Numbered from the stretch's first letter, positions 22,739-30,822 are shown. The stretch: 32,406 nucleotides of DNA from JAFNGF01 sp964567045 (GCA_964567045.1 CAZMLE010000047.1:1-32406), one strand, 5' to 3'. Translations and numbers: made by a program. Notes: generated from the letters alone by a model not told the origin.

Positions 22739-25447
22739 ATGCCGGTAAATAAAATCCTGACTTCTGCCATCATGGTCATACTCATCCAAGTTTGCAGTTA
22801 CGGAAAGGTTGTTCTACAGTGGGACTTTACGCAAGGGACACACGGCTGGACAGCAAATAAAAGTGTGGAGGGTCTGATTTCTTCGCCCGATGGCTTGATC
22901 GTCAAATCAATAGCTCAGGACCCGTGGATAGAAGGGCCCCCGGCGGATTTGCCCGGGGATGGAGCGACACGTGCAACGATACGAATGAAATCGAATGCCG
23001 ACGCCAGCGGGCAGCTATTCTACGGCAGTGCTTTTCGTGAGGAACAATCTGCCCGATTCACCGTGCAAAGCGATGGCCAGTGGCACGACTACTTTCTGGT
23101 GCTCCGTGACAAGCTGGGCCCGGGCACACGTTTTCGTCTCGATCCCTGTGCAGGCCAAGGCGAAGTAACGGTCGCCTACATCAAAGTCGAGGCGATGCGC
23201 GAAATACCTGCGCCCCCCCTGCAAAAGCCGGGGGAAAAAATTGTCGGCGAGCTCATTTGCGTCAGATCAGAAACGCTGGAGCTTCAGCATTATAAAACCG
23301 GATGGGGCAATTTTGTCGTCAAGATCGACGGCGTAGAAATGGCAGCAGGATATGAAAAAGAACCAGTCGGGCTTCTATTTGATGACCGCGCCGAATGGCT
23401 TAATCTTGCTGACGCAAATACAACATTTTACAGCAATGGCATAGATCAATTTACCTGCAAGGCGGTTCTGAAGGATAGCGCCGGAGCAACGTGGCAGATA
23501 CAAAGGCGTTTTAATGCCGGCCAGCCGTCAGGGACACTCGTTGTCGAAACGGAATTCAAAGTGGACAAAGACAGGGACATTGTCTATCTGCCCTGGGTGA
23601 CGGTCTTTCCGGGCCTTGGCACATTTGGCCAGAAGAAATGCCAGGGACTTTTCGCCGGCGTTGAGTATTTGGAGGATGAGCCAAGTAGCAGCGATGCCGA
23701 CATCGAGACGCCCGAACATATCCGCCGGGCGCCCGACCCACTGAAGATAACTTTTCCGCTGATGGCAATTGCAGATGGTGGCAGATATGTTGGCCTGATA
23801 TGGGAGCCGTCAGAGATGGTGGCTGCGACCTTCGATTCGCCGGACACGATTTATAATTCTGGTGCGCACGTAATGGCACTTTCGGCGCCCGCGGTCGGGC
23901 AGATTCGCTCTGAGAACGAGTTTTGCGCCCACACGCCTTTTAAGCTCCAGGCGAACAAATCCATAGAAGTCACTGTGCTGATAATCGGCGGCAAGGGCAA
24001 AACAATTGTCCCGGCAGTCAAGCACTATGTCGCTTTGAAGGGCACACCTATCCTGCCGCAATTCGACGGTGGCTTTGACGCGGCGGCGAGTCTTCTCGCG
24101 CACGGCTGGTTGGATTCGCAGATAAACCAGGATTATCTTTTCAGGCACGCAGTATGGGGCAGTAGTTTCCCGCCCACACCGGCAGCCGATGCCGCAATGT
24201 ATATTGATTGGCTGGCTAATCACGCCAAAGACGCTGAACTTGCCCGCAGACTAAGTGACGCTAAAGATCAATCGCTACAGAAAATCCCGCCGAGCCAGCC
24301 TTTCTCCAGTGCTATCTCGCATGCGCATCTGCCGGCGGCGCCTTTTATTTTCGGCAGACTCAGCGAATATGTGCAGGCCAGATACGGCGAAGCGCTGCAT
24401 CTACTCAAGGGCTTCGACCAGACTGGCATAAAATTGTACAGGCCGGGCGGAACCGACTATTCCAGAACCCATTTCGCAAAACACGCTAACGGGTTTTCAG
24501 GGGGCGACATGGTCAGGATCCTGGAAGGCGCAGCGCTGTCGGCAGACAACGAGCTTATCGAAAAATCGCTGGAGCTGCTTGATAAGCAGACGGTTTTGTA
24601 CGCCGACACTGTGCCGCGCGGGGCACAGACCTGGGAGATACCGCTGCACACGCCGGATATATTAGCATCGGCCCACATGGTTAAGGCGTACACCCTCGGC
24701 TATATCATTTCAGGTAAGTATGAATATCTTGAGCAGGCCCGATATTGGGCATGGACGGGCGTCCCATTTATTTATCTTTATCCGCCGACATCGGGCAGGG
24801 CGGGGGTCTATGCGACAATTCCTGTGCTGGGCGCCACCAACTGGAAAGCGCCGGTCTGGATTGGGCGTCCGGTGCAGTGGTGCGGGCTTGTTTACGCTTC
24901 GGCTCTGCACCTACTCAGCGAATACGACAAACAGGGTCCCTGGAAAAAGATCGCCAACGGAATTACGGCTGCCGGCCTGCAAATGTCCTGGCCTCTGGCA
25001 GATAAAGCGCGTCAGGGACTGCTGCCGGATTTCTTTGATTTGAAGGCTCAGGCAGGAGCCGGCCCCGCCATAAATCCGGGCACGGTCCAGGCACATCTGC
25101 CGGAACTTTACGCCAAGGGCAAATTGTACGATGTCAAGAAGCTTGCCCGCCATGCGTCTGGCGGGCTGCCCAAACGTCTGTGGTTCATTCACGCACCTTG
25201 TGCGATAAGTGCCATTCATGAAGACCCGGATTCAGTGACGTTCGTAGTGGATGGCTGGGCGGAAAAGCCTTACTACGTACTGGTATCCGGCGTTGAAAAA
25301 CAGCCGGACGAGATTTTAGCCCGTAGAATTGGTCCTGAATCGAGCGACCAGGCTTCTGTCAAACCGGCAAAGACGGAGTTTCACACGGAGCACAAACGCC
25401 TGATAATCAACTTGCAGGGAAGGTCGCAGATTCGCATCAGGTACTGA
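22739..25447 (+). CDS. Large secreted protein, putative glycan-active enzyme
   Basis: The 902-residue product has a signal peptide (about 1-22). Residues about 25-150 look like a jelly-roll binding module (WDFTQGTHGWTANKS ... VQSDGQWHDYFLVL ... TVAYIKVEAM). A beta-rich part follows (about 165-420). Residues about 430-760 are helical, with the regular spacing of (alpha/alpha) toroid enzymes (WLDSQINQDYLFRHAVWGSS, ILEGAALSADNELIEKSLEL, VKAYTLGYIISGKYEYLEQA, ARYWAWTGVPFIYLYPP). The end returns to beta structure. I do not recognise a catalytic motif. Fold calls are by eye. As the last gene of an operon with a symporter and an aldolase, it may release the substrate that they use. AAAGGG lies about 8 bases before the ATG. 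Confidence 0.65.
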   Translation: MPVNKILTSAIMVILIQVCSYGKVVLQWDFTQGTHGWTANKSVEGLISSPDGLIVKSIAQDPWIEGPPADLPGDGATRATIRMKSNADASGQLFYGSAFREEQSARFTVQSDGQWHDYFLVLRDKLGPGTRFRLDPCAGQGEVTVAYIKVEAMREIPAPPLQKPGEKIVGELICVRSETLELQHYKTGWGNFVVKIDGVEMAAGYEKEPVGLLFDDRAEWLNLADANTTFYSNGIDQFTCKAVLKDSAGATWQIQRRFNAGQPSGTLVVETEFKVDKDRDIVYLPWVTVFPGLGTFGQKKCQGLFAGVEYLEDEPSSSDADIETPEHIRRAPDPLKITFPLMAIADGGRYVGLIWEPSEMVAATFDSPDTIYNSGAHVMALSAPAVGQIRSENEFCAHTPFKLQANKSIEVTVLIIGGKGKTIVPAVKHYVALKGTPILPQFDGGFDAAASLLAHGWLDSQINQDYLFRHAVWGSSFPPTPAADAAMYIDWLANHAKDAELARRLSDAKDQSLQKIPPSQPFSSAISHAHLPAAPFIFGRLSEYVQARYGEALHLLKGFDQTGIKLYRPGGTDYSRTHFAKHANGFSGGDMVRILEGAALSADNELIEKSLELLDKQTVLYADTVPRGAQTWEIPLHTPDILASAHMVKAYTLGYIISGKYEYLEQARYWAWTGVPFIYLYPPTSGRAGVYATIPVLGATNWKAPVWIGRPVQWCGLVYASALHLLSEYDKQGPWKKIANGITAAGLQMSWPLADKARQGLLPDFFDLKAQAGAGPAINPGTVQAHLPELYAKGKLYDVKKLARHASGGLPKRLWFIHAPCAISAIHEDPDSVTFVVDGWAEKPYYVLVSGVEKQPDEILARRIGPESSDQASVKPAKTEFHTEHKRLIINLQGRSQIRIRY

Positions 25448-25636
25448 TTTCCCGCCGCTGTTCTGGGGGCGGTTGTCATTACGTTTATAATGGCTGGTAC
25501 TTTCGATTCCATTCTGGTATTATATTATGTAAGAGGCCCAACGATGTAACGTAGGCTGTCAAGGATGAGAATCTAAGAGTCATGGCTGTCCGATTTCACC
25601 CTCATGCCAAGAATAGATGTGCAAAAGGATAGCGCT

Positions 25637-25888
25637 ATGAAGTTTACTTATGACCCACGATATAACATAGGTTACATCCGTTTTTGTGAAAAACGCTCTG
25701 AGGTCGAATCACTGAGGATAAGCGATGAATTGGTGGTCGATGTTGCTCCGGATGGAACCGTCTATGGCATTGAGCTTCTAAATGCTAATGAGCAGTTGCA
25801 GCGGGACGATATGGGCGAGCTTATCGTAATTAACGAGGCGACCGGCGAACACACGAATCTGCCGCTAATGAAGGCCAAGAGGGGTTAG
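25637..25888 (+). CDS. DUF2283 family small protein
   Basis: The 83-residue product (MKFTYDPRYNIGYIRF, then DELVVDVAPDGTVYGIELLN) matches the DUF2283 pattern of a small beta-rich protein: YDxxxDxxYI near the start and VxDxxxxGxVxGIExL in the middle. Function is unknown. The ATG at 25637 is preferred, with AAAGGA 8 bases upstream; the longer frame from 25604 adds nothing conserved. It stands alone after the catabolic operon and converges with the PEP-CTERM gene. DUF2283 genes are sometimes next to toxin-antitoxin-like DUF4258 genes, but none is seen here. Confidence 0.75.
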   Translation: MKFTYDPRYNIGYIRFCEKRSEVESLRISDELVVDVAPDGTVYGIELLNANEQLQRDDMGELIVINEATGEHTNLPLMKAKRG

Positions 25889-25925
25889 CCAATAGACATT
25901 TTCTGTGCGGGTATGTTTATCGGGC

Positions 25926-25974
25926 AATAAAAAGGGCTGCAAGTCCGGCATTCTTTTTGGCGGACTCACAGCCC
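25926..25974 (-). terminator. Rho-independent terminator of the second PEP-CTERM gene
   Basis: On the minus strand GGGCTGTGAGTCCG (25974-25961) pairs with CGGACTTGCAGCCC (25947-25934) in a 14-base stem with two mismatches. It is followed by TTTTTATT (25933-25926). The direction fits the gene that ends at 26056. Confidence 0.7.
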
Positions 25975-26007
25975 CAGACGATTACCGACAAACGCCATTA
26001 ACGAAAT

Positions 26008-26055
26008 TACGAGTGACACCCCACGAGCAACGAGCGACGAGTCACCAGCGACGAA
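26008..26055. repeat. Heptameric array, ACGAGCG class
   Basis: Units ACGAGCA, ACGAGCG, ACGAGTC, ACCAGCG follow in a 7-base register from 26023, preceded by a looser ACGAGTGACACCCC. The same class lies inside kdsB at 32005-32038. It ends one base before the stop codon of the PEP-CTERM gene (26056-26058) and separates that gene from its terminator. Confidence 0.65.
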
Positions 26056-26772
26056 CTACAGTGTTCTTCGTCTTCGCAGCCAGGCCAAACCACCTAAGCC
26101 CAGCAGCAAGAACCCTGTGGGCTCCGGAACGGGCCTTACAGTGATGTTGTCCAGTAGAGGCCCTTGCCAGTCATTATCATAACCTGTAGAAAGATCACCA
26201 GCATCGTTCACCGGCTGGCCGAGAACGAAGTTCAGACGCCCGTCTGCGACGTTCACTGTGTATGTGTACGTCTGCCAATCTTGGTCGTGTGGGACCAGTA
26301 TGTCATACGTATCACCTTGAATTGTGGCGAAGACCACTGTATCATCCCCCTCGTTGCGGTGATTGCCTGCTAAGTCAAACGAGACGAACCAGAGACCATA
26401 AGAGACTTGAAGTGCTGTTTCTAGTGTCATCCGTGCAACGTTTTCCTGAGTGTTCTGAGGCTCCGGACCATAATGCTCACCGTAGCTCGATCCGTCCAGG
26501 TCTACAAAAACCCCGTCATACATAAATCCTGCTATGAGCCCTTCCCATGTATAAGTCCCGTCAGTTCCGTGCAGGTCGACAAAACCGGTAATGCCCCAGA
26601 TCCCATCTCCATCCCAATTGTGACCGTTGCATGTTGGGCTGCCATCGCCTATGACATACTGATTGAAATTCTCAGTCCAAACGCCGTTGTCCCAAAAAGG
26701 CTCCGCCCTGCACAAACCCATCGGCGACATTAGCACCACACCCAACACTAACAAGAAGCCTTCTTTCCTCAT
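26056..26772 (-). CDS. PEP-CTERM secreted protein
   Basis: The 238-residue product has a signal peptide (FLLVLGVVLMSPMGLCRA). The middle is a beta-rich lectin/jelly-roll-like domain (VWTENFNQYVIGDGSPTCNG ... VFVDLDGSSYGEHYGP ... WFVSFDLAGNHRNEGDDTVV ... LLDNITVRPV). It ends with VPEPTGFLLLGLGGLAWL and four Arg, a textbook PEP-CTERM signal for exosortase. ATG at 26772 is used rather than the GTG before it, with GGAGG 8 bases upstream. No exosortase gene lies in the window, so it must be elsewhere. The domain is like those that hold the choice-of-anchor or carbohydrate-binding folds of other PEP-CTERM proteins. Confidence 0.85.
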   Translation of the reverse strand: MRKEGFLLVLGVVLMSPMGLCRAEPFWDNGVWTENFNQYVIGDGSPTCNGHNWDGDGIWGITGFVDLHGTDGTYTWEGLIAGFMYDGVFVDLDGSSYGEHYGPEPQNTQENVARMTLETALQVSYGLWFVSFDLAGNHRNEGDDTVVFATIQGDTYDILVPHDQDWQTYTYTVNVADGRLNFVLGQPVNDAGDLSTGYDNDWQGPLLDNITVRPVPEPTGFLLLGLGGLAWLRRRRTL

Positions 26773-26846
26773 CACCCTTTCCTCCTCTCTTCGCTGCGGT
26801 AGTAGCGACGTTTCGTTGGCAACTTCTTATGATTTAGCGTCCTTGT

Positions 26847-26862
26847 GCTTTATCGCTGCCCT
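26847..26862 (-). promoter_or_regulatory. Possible sigma-54 element upstream of the second PEP-CTERM gene
   Basis: On the minus strand GGGCAG (from 26861) and AAGCA (to 26846) give the GG-N10-GC spacing about 75 bases before the start at 26772. The match is weaker than that upstream of the first PEP-CTERM gene, and chance is possible. Confidence 0.2.
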
Positions 26863-27093
26863 CCGTGGAGTTGGTTAACTCATTCAGGTCAAATCCTACC
26901 ACAAGAACAACAGAAATGTCAAGTACAAAGTCCTACAAAAAAAAGAGAAATTCTTGAGAACTCTGTAAAATCTCGCTTCAAAACCTTTTTTGGAGAATGC
27001 TTTGTAGAAAAGGGCTGGGTAATTTCGACCCTTAAAAGCCGTAGTCCTTTGCGAACCCGCGGGGGAGATCATTCCGCCGGGGCGGACGAAGTG

Positions 27094-27176
27094 GAGAAAT
27101 CTATTCAAAAACAGATTTCTCGACTCGCCCTTCGACTTCGCTCAGGGCAGGCCCTTTCGGCTCGCTCGAAATGACA
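27094..27176. repeat. GTCATT-type long repeat with terminal hairpin
   Basis: Read on the minus strand it starts TGTCATTTCGAGCGAGCC and ends GGGCGAGTCGAGAAATCTG (27176-27112). The inner module CCCTTCGACTTCGCTCAGGG... at 27128-27151 is the one found in the heptameric array at 10539-10562. The + strand AGATTTCTC (27113-27121) pairs perfectly with GAGAAATCT (27094-27102). Confidence 0.65.
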
Positions 27177-27250
27177 ACCACAGTGTCTTCTACAGAGCAT
27201 TTTGTGATAGAACAGAAAAAGCTTGCCGTGGGTCTTCGACCACGGCCCTG

Positions 27251-27280
27251 AGGGGCATTCTCACGTCCTCGTAATGACGC
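27251..27280 (-). repeat. Short GTCATT-type repeat
   Basis: On the minus strand it reads GCGTCATTACGAGGACGTGA and continues to GAATGCCCCT. The start resembles the element inside the type IIG gene (CGTCATTGCGAGGAG). Confidence 0.45.
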
Positions 27281-27306
27281 GGCGCTGGGCCGCAAGATGA
27301 TGGCAA

Positions 27307-27330
27307 CCTGCGGTGAAACCGCGGGCTGAA
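27307..27330. repeat. GTGAAAC hairpin repeat
   Basis: CCTGCGGT, loop GAA, ACCGCGGG then GCTGAA. It is the same type as the inner repeats at 30823-30844 and 31588-31610. Confidence 0.6.
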
Positions 27331-27369
27331 TGGCCGGAGCTTTAGCCTGGGCGCCTGTGGCCGAGGCAA

Positions 27370-27394
27370 CCCCCGCCACAGGTGCGGGGGCTAA
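27370..27394. repeat. GGCTAA hairpin
   Basis: CCCCCGC pairs with GCGGGGG across loop CACAGGT, followed by CTAA. It matches the form of the hairpin that ends kdsB. Confidence 0.6.
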
Positions 27395-27442
27395 TCGCCG
27401 ACCTTCGCGATCTCGAAGATGACGGTTCCGCCGTGCGTGTGG

Positions 27443-27470
27443 TTAAAGTGCCTAAAGTGTTGAGTGACTA
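27443..27470. repeat. Nine-base repeat, TAAAGTGCC class
   Basis: TTAAAGTGCC, TAAAGTGTT and GAGTGACTA follow in a 9-base register. The array is short. Confidence 0.35.
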
Positions 27471-27546
27471 CTAAGTCCATATTACCTGACCTCCAGCAGG
27501 CTGCAGCGTGCAGAGTCCCGAAGCCTGAACACTATCTTCTATCCCC

Positions 27547-27575
27547 TTTACGAGCAGCAAGCCGATTACTATAAT
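27547..27575 (+). promoter_or_regulatory. Promoter of mtnP
   Basis: TTTACG (27547-27552), a 17-base spacer and TATAAT (27570-27575) lie upstream of GGAGG (about 27592) and the ATG at 27605. The -10 is perfect and the -35 has 4 of 6 bases. Confidence 0.5.
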
Positions 27576-27604
27576 GGCCAGTAAAGGCAAAGGAGGCCAG
27601 AAAT

Positions 27605-28480
27605 ATGGCAGAGGAACTGGTCGGAATAATCGGGGGTACGGGCCTGGGCGATGCGCTGGCGGAGCAGTTGACTGACACACAGTTACACGATGTCGATACG
27701 CCGTTCGGAAAACCCAGTGCGCCAGTTGTGGTTGGCGCGATAGGACAGAAACGTATTGCATTTCTGAATCGCCATGGTAAGGGACATAAACTTGCACCGG
27801 GCGAGGTCCCGTTTGCCGCGAATATTTTTGCCTTGAAAAAACTCGGCGTCCATACCGTGATAGGCAGCGGGGCGGTAGGGTCGCTTGGGGAGGAAATCGC
27901 CCCAGGCGAATTAGTCATCGTGGACCAGTTTATCGATAAGACATTCGGCAGGTTGAACACTTTTTTCCACAATTTTGCAGCGGTACACTGCGAGATGGCT
28001 GAACCCGTCTGCAGCCGAGTCCGGGAAGTGCTCATTGATGCTGCAAAAGAGATTGACGTGATGACGCATCCGGACGGCACGTATGTATGTATGGAAGGGC
28101 CCCAGTTTTCCTCGCGGGCCGAGTCGCTTATGCACCGGGGATGGGGCGGCGACTTGATTGGCATGACCGCGATGCCTGAGGCGAAGCTCGCCAGAGAAGC
28201 ACAAATCTGCTACGCACTGGTGGCGCTTGTCAGTGACTATGACTGCTGGCGGCCCCACCACGTCAGGAAAAGCAAGCAATCGTTGCTCCAAGAGATAATG
28301 GCGAACCTGCAGGCCGCAACGAACAATTGTCTGGAGCTGATAAGGGCAGTTTTAACCGGCGAGACCAGACTTGTCAGCGACGATTGTGCCTGCAGGAAGA
28401 GCCTGGGGTTGGCGGTGTGGACGGACCGGAGCCAAATCAACGCCGCTGATAGGAAGAGGCTTGAGGTCTTGTTTGAGTAG
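27605..28480 (+). CDS. mtnP: S-methyl-5'-thioadenosine phosphorylase
   Basis: The 291-residue product should cleave methylthioadenosine with phosphate to adenine and methylthioribose 1-phosphate, in methionine salvage. It has the PNP/MTAP family signatures: VGIIGGTGLG (phosphate site), FLNRHGKGH, IGSGAVGSL, DQFIDKT, YVCMEGPQFSSRAES, LIGMTAMPEAKLAREA and VSDYDCWR. The TAMPEA form (with the following DYDCW Asp) fits adenine-preferring MTAP rather than guanosine-preferring PNP, although a broader specificity cannot be ruled out. GGAGG precedes the ATG by 8 bases. It stands just after a repeat region and before a coiled-coil envelope protein gene with its own promoter. Confidence 0.9.
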   Translation: MAEELVGIIGGTGLGDALAEQLTDTQLHDVDTPFGKPSAPVVVGAIGQKRIAFLNRHGKGHKLAPGEVPFAANIFALKKLGVHTVIGSGAVGSLGEEIAPGELVIVDQFIDKTFGRLNTFFHNFAAVHCEMAEPVCSRVREVLIDAAKEIDVMTHPDGTYVCMEGPQFSSRAESLMHRGWGGDLIGMTAMPEAKLAREAQICYALVALVSDYDCWRPHHVRKSKQSLLQEIMANLQAATNNCLELIRAVLTGETRLVSDDCACRKSLGLAVWTDRSQINAADRKRLEVLFE

Positions 28481-28489
28481 TTCAAGCTC

Positions 28490-28517
28490 TTGACACTTTG
28501 TTCGCTGGCGATATAGT
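28490..28517 (+). promoter_or_regulatory. Promoter of the coiled-coil protein gene
   Basis: TTGACA (28490-28495), a 16-base spacer and TATAGT (28512-28517). It begins 10 bases after the mtnP stop, with a predicted leader of about 45 bases. Confidence 0.6.
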
Positions 28518-28568
28518 GACATACAAAGGCGATTGTTTTGTAGCTATCATTTTGGAAAGGATGACAGA

Positions 28569-28982
28569 ATGAAGGGATTCGTGCCCAAAGCCGTAACTCT
28601 GGTGATTGGTGTTGTTGCTCTGTTCTGCGCGAGCTGCCGGGAGCAGGAACTGCCGGGTGAGAAAAAAAGTAGGGTCATAGCGGCTGAAAATATACAGTTG
28701 AAGCAGGACTTGGCCAGCCGCGACCAGGAGATTGCCAGGCTGAAGACCCAGCACGCGAAGGAGATGAAGCAGCAACAAACGGAGCTGGCAAAGTGTCTGG
28801 AGCGCAAAGACGCTTTAGAGAAGCAGCTCCAGCAGAGGGTAAAAGAGCAGGTGGAAGGCGTTCTGACCACGGTTGTAGAGGAAAATGCGAAATTGCAGCA
28901 GCAAATCAAGGAGCTTAAGGCCGAAATCGAAAAGATGCGGGAGCAAATCCAAGCCAAGCCCAAGCCGCTGCAAGCACCTTGA
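28569..28982 (+). CDS. Coiled-coil envelope protein, possible lipoprotein
   Basis: The 137-residue product has a hydrophobic N-terminus (AVTLVIGVVALFCASC). CAS-C could be a non-standard lipobox, since Cys sits at -3 instead of Leu. From about residue 38 to 128 it is a continuous Lys/Glu/Gln-rich coiled coil (ENIQLKQDLASRDQEIARLK ... ENAKLQQQIKELKAEIEKMR), ending in a Pro/Lys tail. GGAAAGGA lies 7 bases before the ATG, and it has its own promoter. It is convergent with pyrG, with a 14-base gap. Role unknown; a periplasmic, Lpp-like spacer or a tether for another protein are possible. Confidence 0.7.
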   Translation: MKGFVPKAVTLVIGVVALFCASCREQELPGEKKSRVIAAENIQLKQDLASRDQEIARLKTQHAKEMKQQQTELAKCLERKDALEKQLQQRVKEQVEGVLTTVVEENAKLQQQIKELKAEIEKMREQIQAKPKPLQAP

Positions 28983-28996
28983 TTCTGCAAAATCCG

Positions 28997-30772
28997 CTAA
29001 TAAGTGTGCTCACACATCTTTGGCGTGGGCTTTGTGCAATCAGGCATATCTTGTTGCGGGTAGTGTTTTTGCAGTGCCGCCGCCGCGAAGCCTACAAACA
29101 TTGGCTGTGGCCGCAGCGGGCGGGAAGTAAGGCACGGATGCGCCTGAGTGCCAATAAAAAATGGGTGGGACGGAATCTCTAAAATCTGCATAATGGGCTG
29201 ACCAGGCGCCTTTCCGGAAAATACCAAGCCCGCTTTTTCAAGTATCTCGATGTAGCGGGGGGCAACTTCGTAGCGGTGTCTGAAGCGCATCCTTACTGAA
29301 TCTTTTTTTCCAAATAGTTTCCACGCTACCGTGCTGGGTTTTAGCTCTATATCGTGGCCGCCCAGTCTCATATTTCCGCCCAGCTTGTCTATTTCTTTCT
29401 GCTCCGGCAGTATGTCGATTGCCGGATCGGGACAATCCGGCTCGATCTCGGTGCTACCGGCTTGCTTCAAACCGCAGACGTTACGGGCAAACTCTACCAC
29501 GGCCATTTGAAAGCCGAAGCATAATCCAAGATAAGGCAGATTATTTTCTCTGGCATATTTTATGCAGGCGATTTTTCCTTCGGCGCCGCGTGTGCCGAAG
29601 CCGCCCGGAACGATGATGCCGTCAACGTCGGCAAGACCGTCGCCGACATTGCTATCAGTGACATTGGTGGTTTCGATCCACTTTATTTTGACGTCGCAGG
29701 AAAGTGCGATGCCGGCGTGCTCCAGGGCGTTGATTATCGAGGCGTAGCTGTCGCGCACGGCGGTATATTTGCCGGTGACGCCGATTGTTATTTGCCGATT
29801 TAGGGATTCTATTTTATCGGTAAAATCGCACCATTGCGCCCAGGCCTTGCGTTCGTGCCGCAGATTGATTCTGTCTTCGATTTTAAGCAGCCTCAGAACC
29901 GCAAAATCCAGGCTATTTTCCCGAAGCATCGCTGGTATCATATAAATACTTGCCGAGTCCGGCATACTGATGACTCTTTCCATAGGGACATTGCTGTAGA
30001 CGCTGATTTTTTGCCGGGCTTTTTCGTTGACCGGCTTGCTTGCTCTGCAGGCGATGATGTCCGGCTGAATGCCGCACTGCATCAGTTGTTTTATTCCTAA
30101 TTGTGCGGCCTTTGATTTTTGCTCGCCAAGCGTAGGCGGCTCCAGGATATAGGTTAGAGCAACAAAGCAGCTACTATTTGGGCCTTCTTCGTAGGCAAGC
30201 TCGCGCATGGCTTCGATGAAGTAGGCGTTCTCCAGGTCGCCCACCGTGCCGCCGATCTCGACAAACACTACGTCGGCGTCGCTGTCAACTGCCAACTGGC
30301 GGAGTCTTAGTTTAACCTCGCCGGTAACGTGCGGGATCATCTGAACGTCTCTGCCGAGGTAATCGCCGTGTCGTTCTTTGTTCAGGACCGAGCTGAATAT
30401 CTGTCCGCTGGTGGTGAAATTTGCCCTGGTTAAATCCTGGTCGAGCATTCTCTCGTAGGTGCCCAGGTCCATATCGCATTCCATGCCGTCGTCCAGCACA
30501 AATACTTCGCCGTGCCGGAAGGGATTTAGCGTGCCGGAGTCGATGTTCAGATACCCTTCCAGCTTGATTGGCGCGACTTTGAGGCCCTTATCCTGCAGCA
30601 GCTTTGCAAGGCAGGATGAGAATATGCCTTTACCCAGCCCGCTCATCACTGTGCCCATGACGAACACGTAGTGGGTCTTTCCTTTTTTGTACCCTACCGG
30701 CATCGGCGAGAAAAATTCGCTCTCCAGAGAAATGTCACTGACCGAAGCTAATAAATCCTTTTCTTTTGTCAT
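28997..30772 (-). CDS. pyrG: CTP synthase
   Basis: The 591-residue enzyme turns UTP, ATP and glutamine into CTP. The synthetase half has SGLGKGI, a GYLNIDSGTLNPFRHGEVFV segment, DMDLGTYER and VEIGGTVGDLE, so the Mg-binding Asp and Glu are kept. The glutaminase half has VPGGFGTRG, nucleophile Cys in YLGLCFG and MRFRHRYEV. Two features are odd: an N-terminal extension of about 31 residues, and QAHPCL at 543-548 where the family has Q-HPEF, so the triad Glu is Cys 547 (codon TGC at 29134-29132). KLEGYLN also replaces the usual KLDPYLN. GAGGAG lies 5 bases before the ATG. CTP made here feeds KdsB, which is encoded just upstream beyond the inserted cassette. Confidence 0.93.
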   Translation of the reverse strand: MTKEKDLLASVSDISLESEFFSPMPVGYKKGKTHYVFVMGTVMSGLGKGIFSSCLAKLLQDKGLKVAPIKLEGYLNIDSGTLNPFRHGEVFVLDDGMECDMDLGTYERMLDQDLTRANFTTSGQIFSSVLNKERHGDYLGRDVQMIPHVTGEVKLRLRQLAVDSDADVVFVEIGGTVGDLENAYFIEAMRELAYEEGPNSSCFVALTYILEPPTLGEQKSKAAQLGIKQLMQCGIQPDIIACRASKPVNEKARQKISVYSNVPMERVISMPDSASIYMIPAMLRENSLDFAVLRLLKIEDRINLRHERKAWAQWCDFTDKIESLNRQITIGVTGKYTAVRDSYASIINALEHAGIALSCDVKIKWIETTNVTDSNVGDGLADVDGIIVPGGFGTRGAEGKIACIKYARENNLPYLGLCFGFQMAVVEFARNVCGLKQAGSTEIEPDCPDPAIDILPEQKEIDKLGGNMRLGGHDIELKPSTVAWKLFGKKDSVRMRFRHRYEVAPRYIEILEKAGLVFSGKAPGQPIMQILEIPSHPFFIGTQAHPCLTSRPLRPQPMFVGFAAAALQKHYPQQDMPDCTKPTPKMCEHTY

Positions 30773-30785
30773 TTATTCTCCTCTA

Positions 30786-30812
30786 TGTCATTCCCGCGAA
30801 AGCGGGAATCCA
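30786..30812. repeat. Outer terminal repeat of the cassette, left copy
   Basis: A 27-base segment, starting TGTCATTCCCGCG with core palindrome CCCGCGAAAGCGGG, ending in GAATCCA. It is the exact reverse complement of 31620-31646. It begins 14 bases before the pyrG start codon on the minus strand, next to its ribosome binding site. Confidence 0.9.
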
Positions 30813-30822
30813 TTCCCCTATT

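Larger units (their letters stand above)
26773..27604. other. Large gene-free region full of repeats
   Basis: This 832-base stretch has no credible gene. From left to right it holds a possible sigma-54 element for the PEP-CTERM gene, a GTCAAGTACAA word (also at 11407) near 26918, a GAGAAATCT hairpin joined to a long GTCATT-type repeat, a CCGTGG/CCACGG hairpin near 27226, another GTCATT-type repeat, two GGCTAA-type hairpins, a 9-base repeat and the mtnP promoter. Confidence 0.6.

Noticed and set aside
23556..24223. Antisense frames within the 902-residue protein gene
   Set aside because: Arg/Cys/Pro-rich shadow frames without initiation signals.
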